Source: Cornus controversa
Taxonomy: Eukaryota > Streptophyta > Magnoliopsida > Cornales > Cornaceae
Length of the DNA: 64,000 bases
Direction of reading: 5' to 3'
Assembly (NCBI GenBank): GCA_026545225.1
Contig: CM048847.1
Coordinates: 14,193,835-14,257,834, forward strand
Both the position numbers and the translations under genes were made by a program. Positions 61,747 to 64,000 of the stretch are shown in pieces. Numbering within the stretch: the stretch's first letter is position 1; the number at the start of each line of letters is the position of its first letter. The notes under the pieces are model-generated. The model was not told where the DNA came from and made no database searches. It worked only from the letters and a program-made list of their open reading frames with translations.

Positions 61747-64000
61747 ATGGTTGGTAGCTTGCAAATTGTTTCCTTTAGATGTCGAAACGGTCGAATTTGG
61801 AACCAAGCACCATACGGTTGTGATGAAGATCGGATTGACATGTTCGTCACTTCTTTTGGATGCTTTGATGGTCTAATTTGGAAAAAAGAAACTTACGATT
61901 CTGATTACGACACGACTTCTCAAGGAATGGGGTTTTTGAATCTAAACAACTCAAACAAAACTTGTTTAAAATCATCGATAGCTTGGGAATTGTTTCTTTT
62001 ACTTGTCCAGATGGTTGAAGTTGGCATAGAGCACCATACGGTTGTGATCATTCATGAGTGCAGCAAGGAATTACTCTTTTCGATTCAGGACGTCCTCACG
62101 GTCGAATTAGGCATAAAGCAACGTATAATTCTATGTATGGCACGATTTCACATGGATTGGGACTTTTCGAATCAGGACAAGTCAAACGAAACAAGTTCGA
62201 AACCATTGTTGTCATTCTCTATTCTTCTGGACATCCAGATGGTCAATTCTAGCATAAAGCGCCATACGGTTGTCGTCGTGCCTGATTATTGCAAGCAATT
62301 GTTCTTTACGACTCAGAACAACTCAAACAAACATGGATGAAGATCGGATCGACATGCTCGTCGTTTCTTTGGGACGCTTTGATGGTTTCATTTAGAAAAA
62401 AGCAGCGTACGATTACTATTATGGCACGACTTCTCTTGGAATGTGGTTTTCTAATCATAACAACTCAAATGAAACAAGTTTAAAATGGTTGTGAGCTTGC
62501 TAATTGTTTCCTATAGATGTCCAAACGGTCGAATTTGGAACAAAGCACCATACAGTTGTGATGAAGATCGGATTGACATGTTCGTCACTTCTTTTGGATG
62601 CTTTGATGGTCTAATTTGGAAAAAAGAAACTTACGATTCTGATTATGGCACGACTTCTCAAGGAATGGGTTTTTGAATCAGAACAACTCAAACTAAACTT
62701 GTTTGAAATCATCGATAGCTTGGGAATTGTTTCTTTTACTTGTCCAGATGGTTGAAGTTGGCATAGAGCACCATACGGTTGTGATCATTCATGGGTGCAG
62801 TATGGAATTACTCTTTTTGATTCAGGAAGTCCTGACGGTTGAATTTGGCATAAAGCAACGCATAATTCTAAGTATGGCACGATTTCACATGGATTGGAAT
62901 TTTCGAATCAGGACAAGTCAAACGAAACAAGTTCGAAACTGTTGTTGTCATTCTCTATTTTTCTGGACATCTAGATGGTCAATTCTAGCACAAAGCGCCA
63001 TACGGTTGTCGTCATGCCTGATTATTGCAAGCAATAGTTCTTTCGACTCAGAACAACTCAAACAGACATGGATGAAGATCGGATCGACATGCTCGTCGTT
63101 TCTTTGGGACGCTTTGATGGTTTCATTTAGAAAAAAGCAGCGTACGATTACTATTATGGCACGACTTCTCTTGGAATGTGGTTTTCTAATCATAACAACT
63201 CAAATGAAACAAGTTTAAAATGGTTGGTAGCTTGCAAATTGTTTCCTTTAGATGTCGAAACGGTCGAATTTGGAACAAAGCACCATACGGTTGTGATGAA
63301 GATTGGATTGACAGGTTCGTCACTTCTTTTGGATGCTTTGATGGTCTAATTTGGAAAGAAGAAACTTACGATTCTGATTATGACACAACTTCTCAAGCAA
63401 TGGGTTTTTGAATCAGAACAACTGAAACTAAACTTGTTTAAAATCATCGATAGCTTGGGAATTGTTTCTTTTACTTGTCCAGATGGTTGAAGTTGGCATA
63501 GAGCACCATACGGTTGTGATCATTCATGAGTGCAGCAAGGAATTACTCTTTTCGATTCAGGACGTCCTCACGGTCGAATTAGGCATAAAGCAACGTATAA
63601 TTCTATGTATGGCACGATTTCACGTGGATTAGACTTTTCGAATCAGGACAGGTCAAACGAAACAAGTTTAAAACCGTTGTTGTCATTCTCTATTCTTCTG
63701 GACATCCAGATGGTCAATTCTAGCACAAAGCGCCATACGGTTGTGGTCATGCCTTGTTATTGCAAGGAATTGTTCTTTTTGACTCAGAACAACTCAAACA
63801 AACATGGATGAAGATCGGATCGACATGCTCGTCGTTTCTTTGGGACCCTTTGATGGTTTCATTTAGAAAAAAGTAGCGTACGATTAATATTATGGCAAGA
63901 CTTCTCTTGGAATGTGGTTTTCTAATCAAAACAACTCAAATGAAACAAGTTTAAAATGGTTGGTAGCTTACAAATTGTTTCCTTTAGATGTCCAAACGGT
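61747..64000. repeat. Four-monomer block, copy 2, cut by the window end
   Basis: Monomers start at 61747 (738 bp), 62485 (735), 63220 (736) and 63956 (partial, 45 bp). From about 61860 the markers of 58919 onward are repeated at 2943 bp. Before that the subunit A differs (AACCAAGCACC here, GGTCGAAATTGG upstream), which puts the block boundary inside that subunit. Small differences noticed are AAAGCAACGTATA near 63594 against AAAGCAAAGTATA near 60649, and AAGTTTAAAACC near 63665 against AAGTTCAAAACC near 60722. Confidence 0.9.

Larger units (their letters stand above)
1..64000. repeat. Satellite DNA array, ~736-bp monomer, fills the window
   Basis: Seen directly: the same 734-738 bp sequence recurs head-to-tail from the first to the last base, always in the same orientation, with no unique sequence between copies. 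About 86 whole monomers, one half-length monomer and two edge partials are present. I phase each monomer at the motif ATGGTTGGTAGCTT, just after AACAAGTTTAAA. The array runs off both ends, so its true size is unknown. Established knowledge: long homogeneous tandem arrays with higher-order repeats are typical of eukaryotic centromeric, pericentromeric or subtelomeric heterochromatin. Which of these applies cannot be told from sequence alone. I do not recognise the family. No gene, tRNA, rRNA, telomere repeat or transposon end was found anywhere in the array. Confidence 0.97.

Noticed and set aside
287-63929. Open reading frames of 60-197 codons recurring every monomer on both strands
   Set aside because: They recur with the repeat period, overlap in several frames, open in non-homologous frames in subunits A and B, and are closed or merged by single-base indels between copies. 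No known domain is recognised. They are not annotated as genes.
1-64000. CRISPR array or bacterial repeat region
   Set aside because: There are no short direct repeats with unique spacers, no cas genes and no coding-dense flanks. The 736-bp period and higher-order structure fit a eukaryotic satellite.
1-64000. Ribosomal DNA, 5S, tRNA or histone cluster
   Set aside because: No rRNA, tRNA or histone sequence is recognisable within the monomer on either strand.

Overview
The window is one uninterrupted satellite DNA array. I see no gene, RNA gene, transposon or other unique sequence in the 64 kb. It is made of head-to-tail copies, all in one orientation, of a monomer of about 736 bp, with monomer starts at 287, 1022, 1759, 2494, 3231 and so on to 63956. 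This indicates eukaryotic heterochromatin (centromeric, pericentromeric, subtelomeric or a knob). I do not recognise the family and cannot name the organism. GC is roughly 38-40% by a small hand sample, and CpG is not obviously depleted.

The array is nested at several levels. (1) A core module of about 45 bp recurs twice in each subunit. (2) Each monomer has three diverged subunits: A (223-224 bp), B (230 bp) and C (282-283 bp). C looks like a mosaic of B-like and A-like pieces. (3) The A-B-C monomer exists in two main forms: X (735 bp) and Y (737 bp). (4) X and Y alternate as a 1472-bp dimer over most of 0.3-47.4 kb. (5) Larger blocks of whole monomers are themselves tandemly duplicated: 7 monomers (5152 bp) at about 4-14.3 kb; two 1471-bp dimers sharing a small indel at 16.5-19.4 kb; 10 monomers (7360 bp) at 23.8-38.5 kb; 5 monomers (3679 bp) at 40.0-47.4 kb; 3 monomers (2209 bp) at 54.0-58.0 kb; and 4 monomers (2943 bp) at 58.9-64 kb.

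Layout: 1-286 subunit C of a cut monomer; 287-6174 X-Y dimers; 6175-8382 three hybrid monomers; 8383-11326 dimers; 11327-13534 the same three hybrids again; 13535-19420 dimers; 19421-23836 dimers with local variants; 23837-38556 two 10-monomer blocks; 38557-40028 one dimer; 40029-47386 two 5-monomer blocks; 47387-64000 a more heterogeneous zone with mixed monomer types, many indels and one half-length monomer (57700-58066).

Open reading frames of 60-197 codons recur with the repeat. They are by-products of the repeat sequence: they use non-homologous frames in A and B, and single-base indels between copies close or merge them. No CDS is annotated. The points of interest are the multi-level higher-order structure, the domain-wise spread of variants, CpG decay at diagnostic sites, and recombination junctions that reveal the internal repeat registers.
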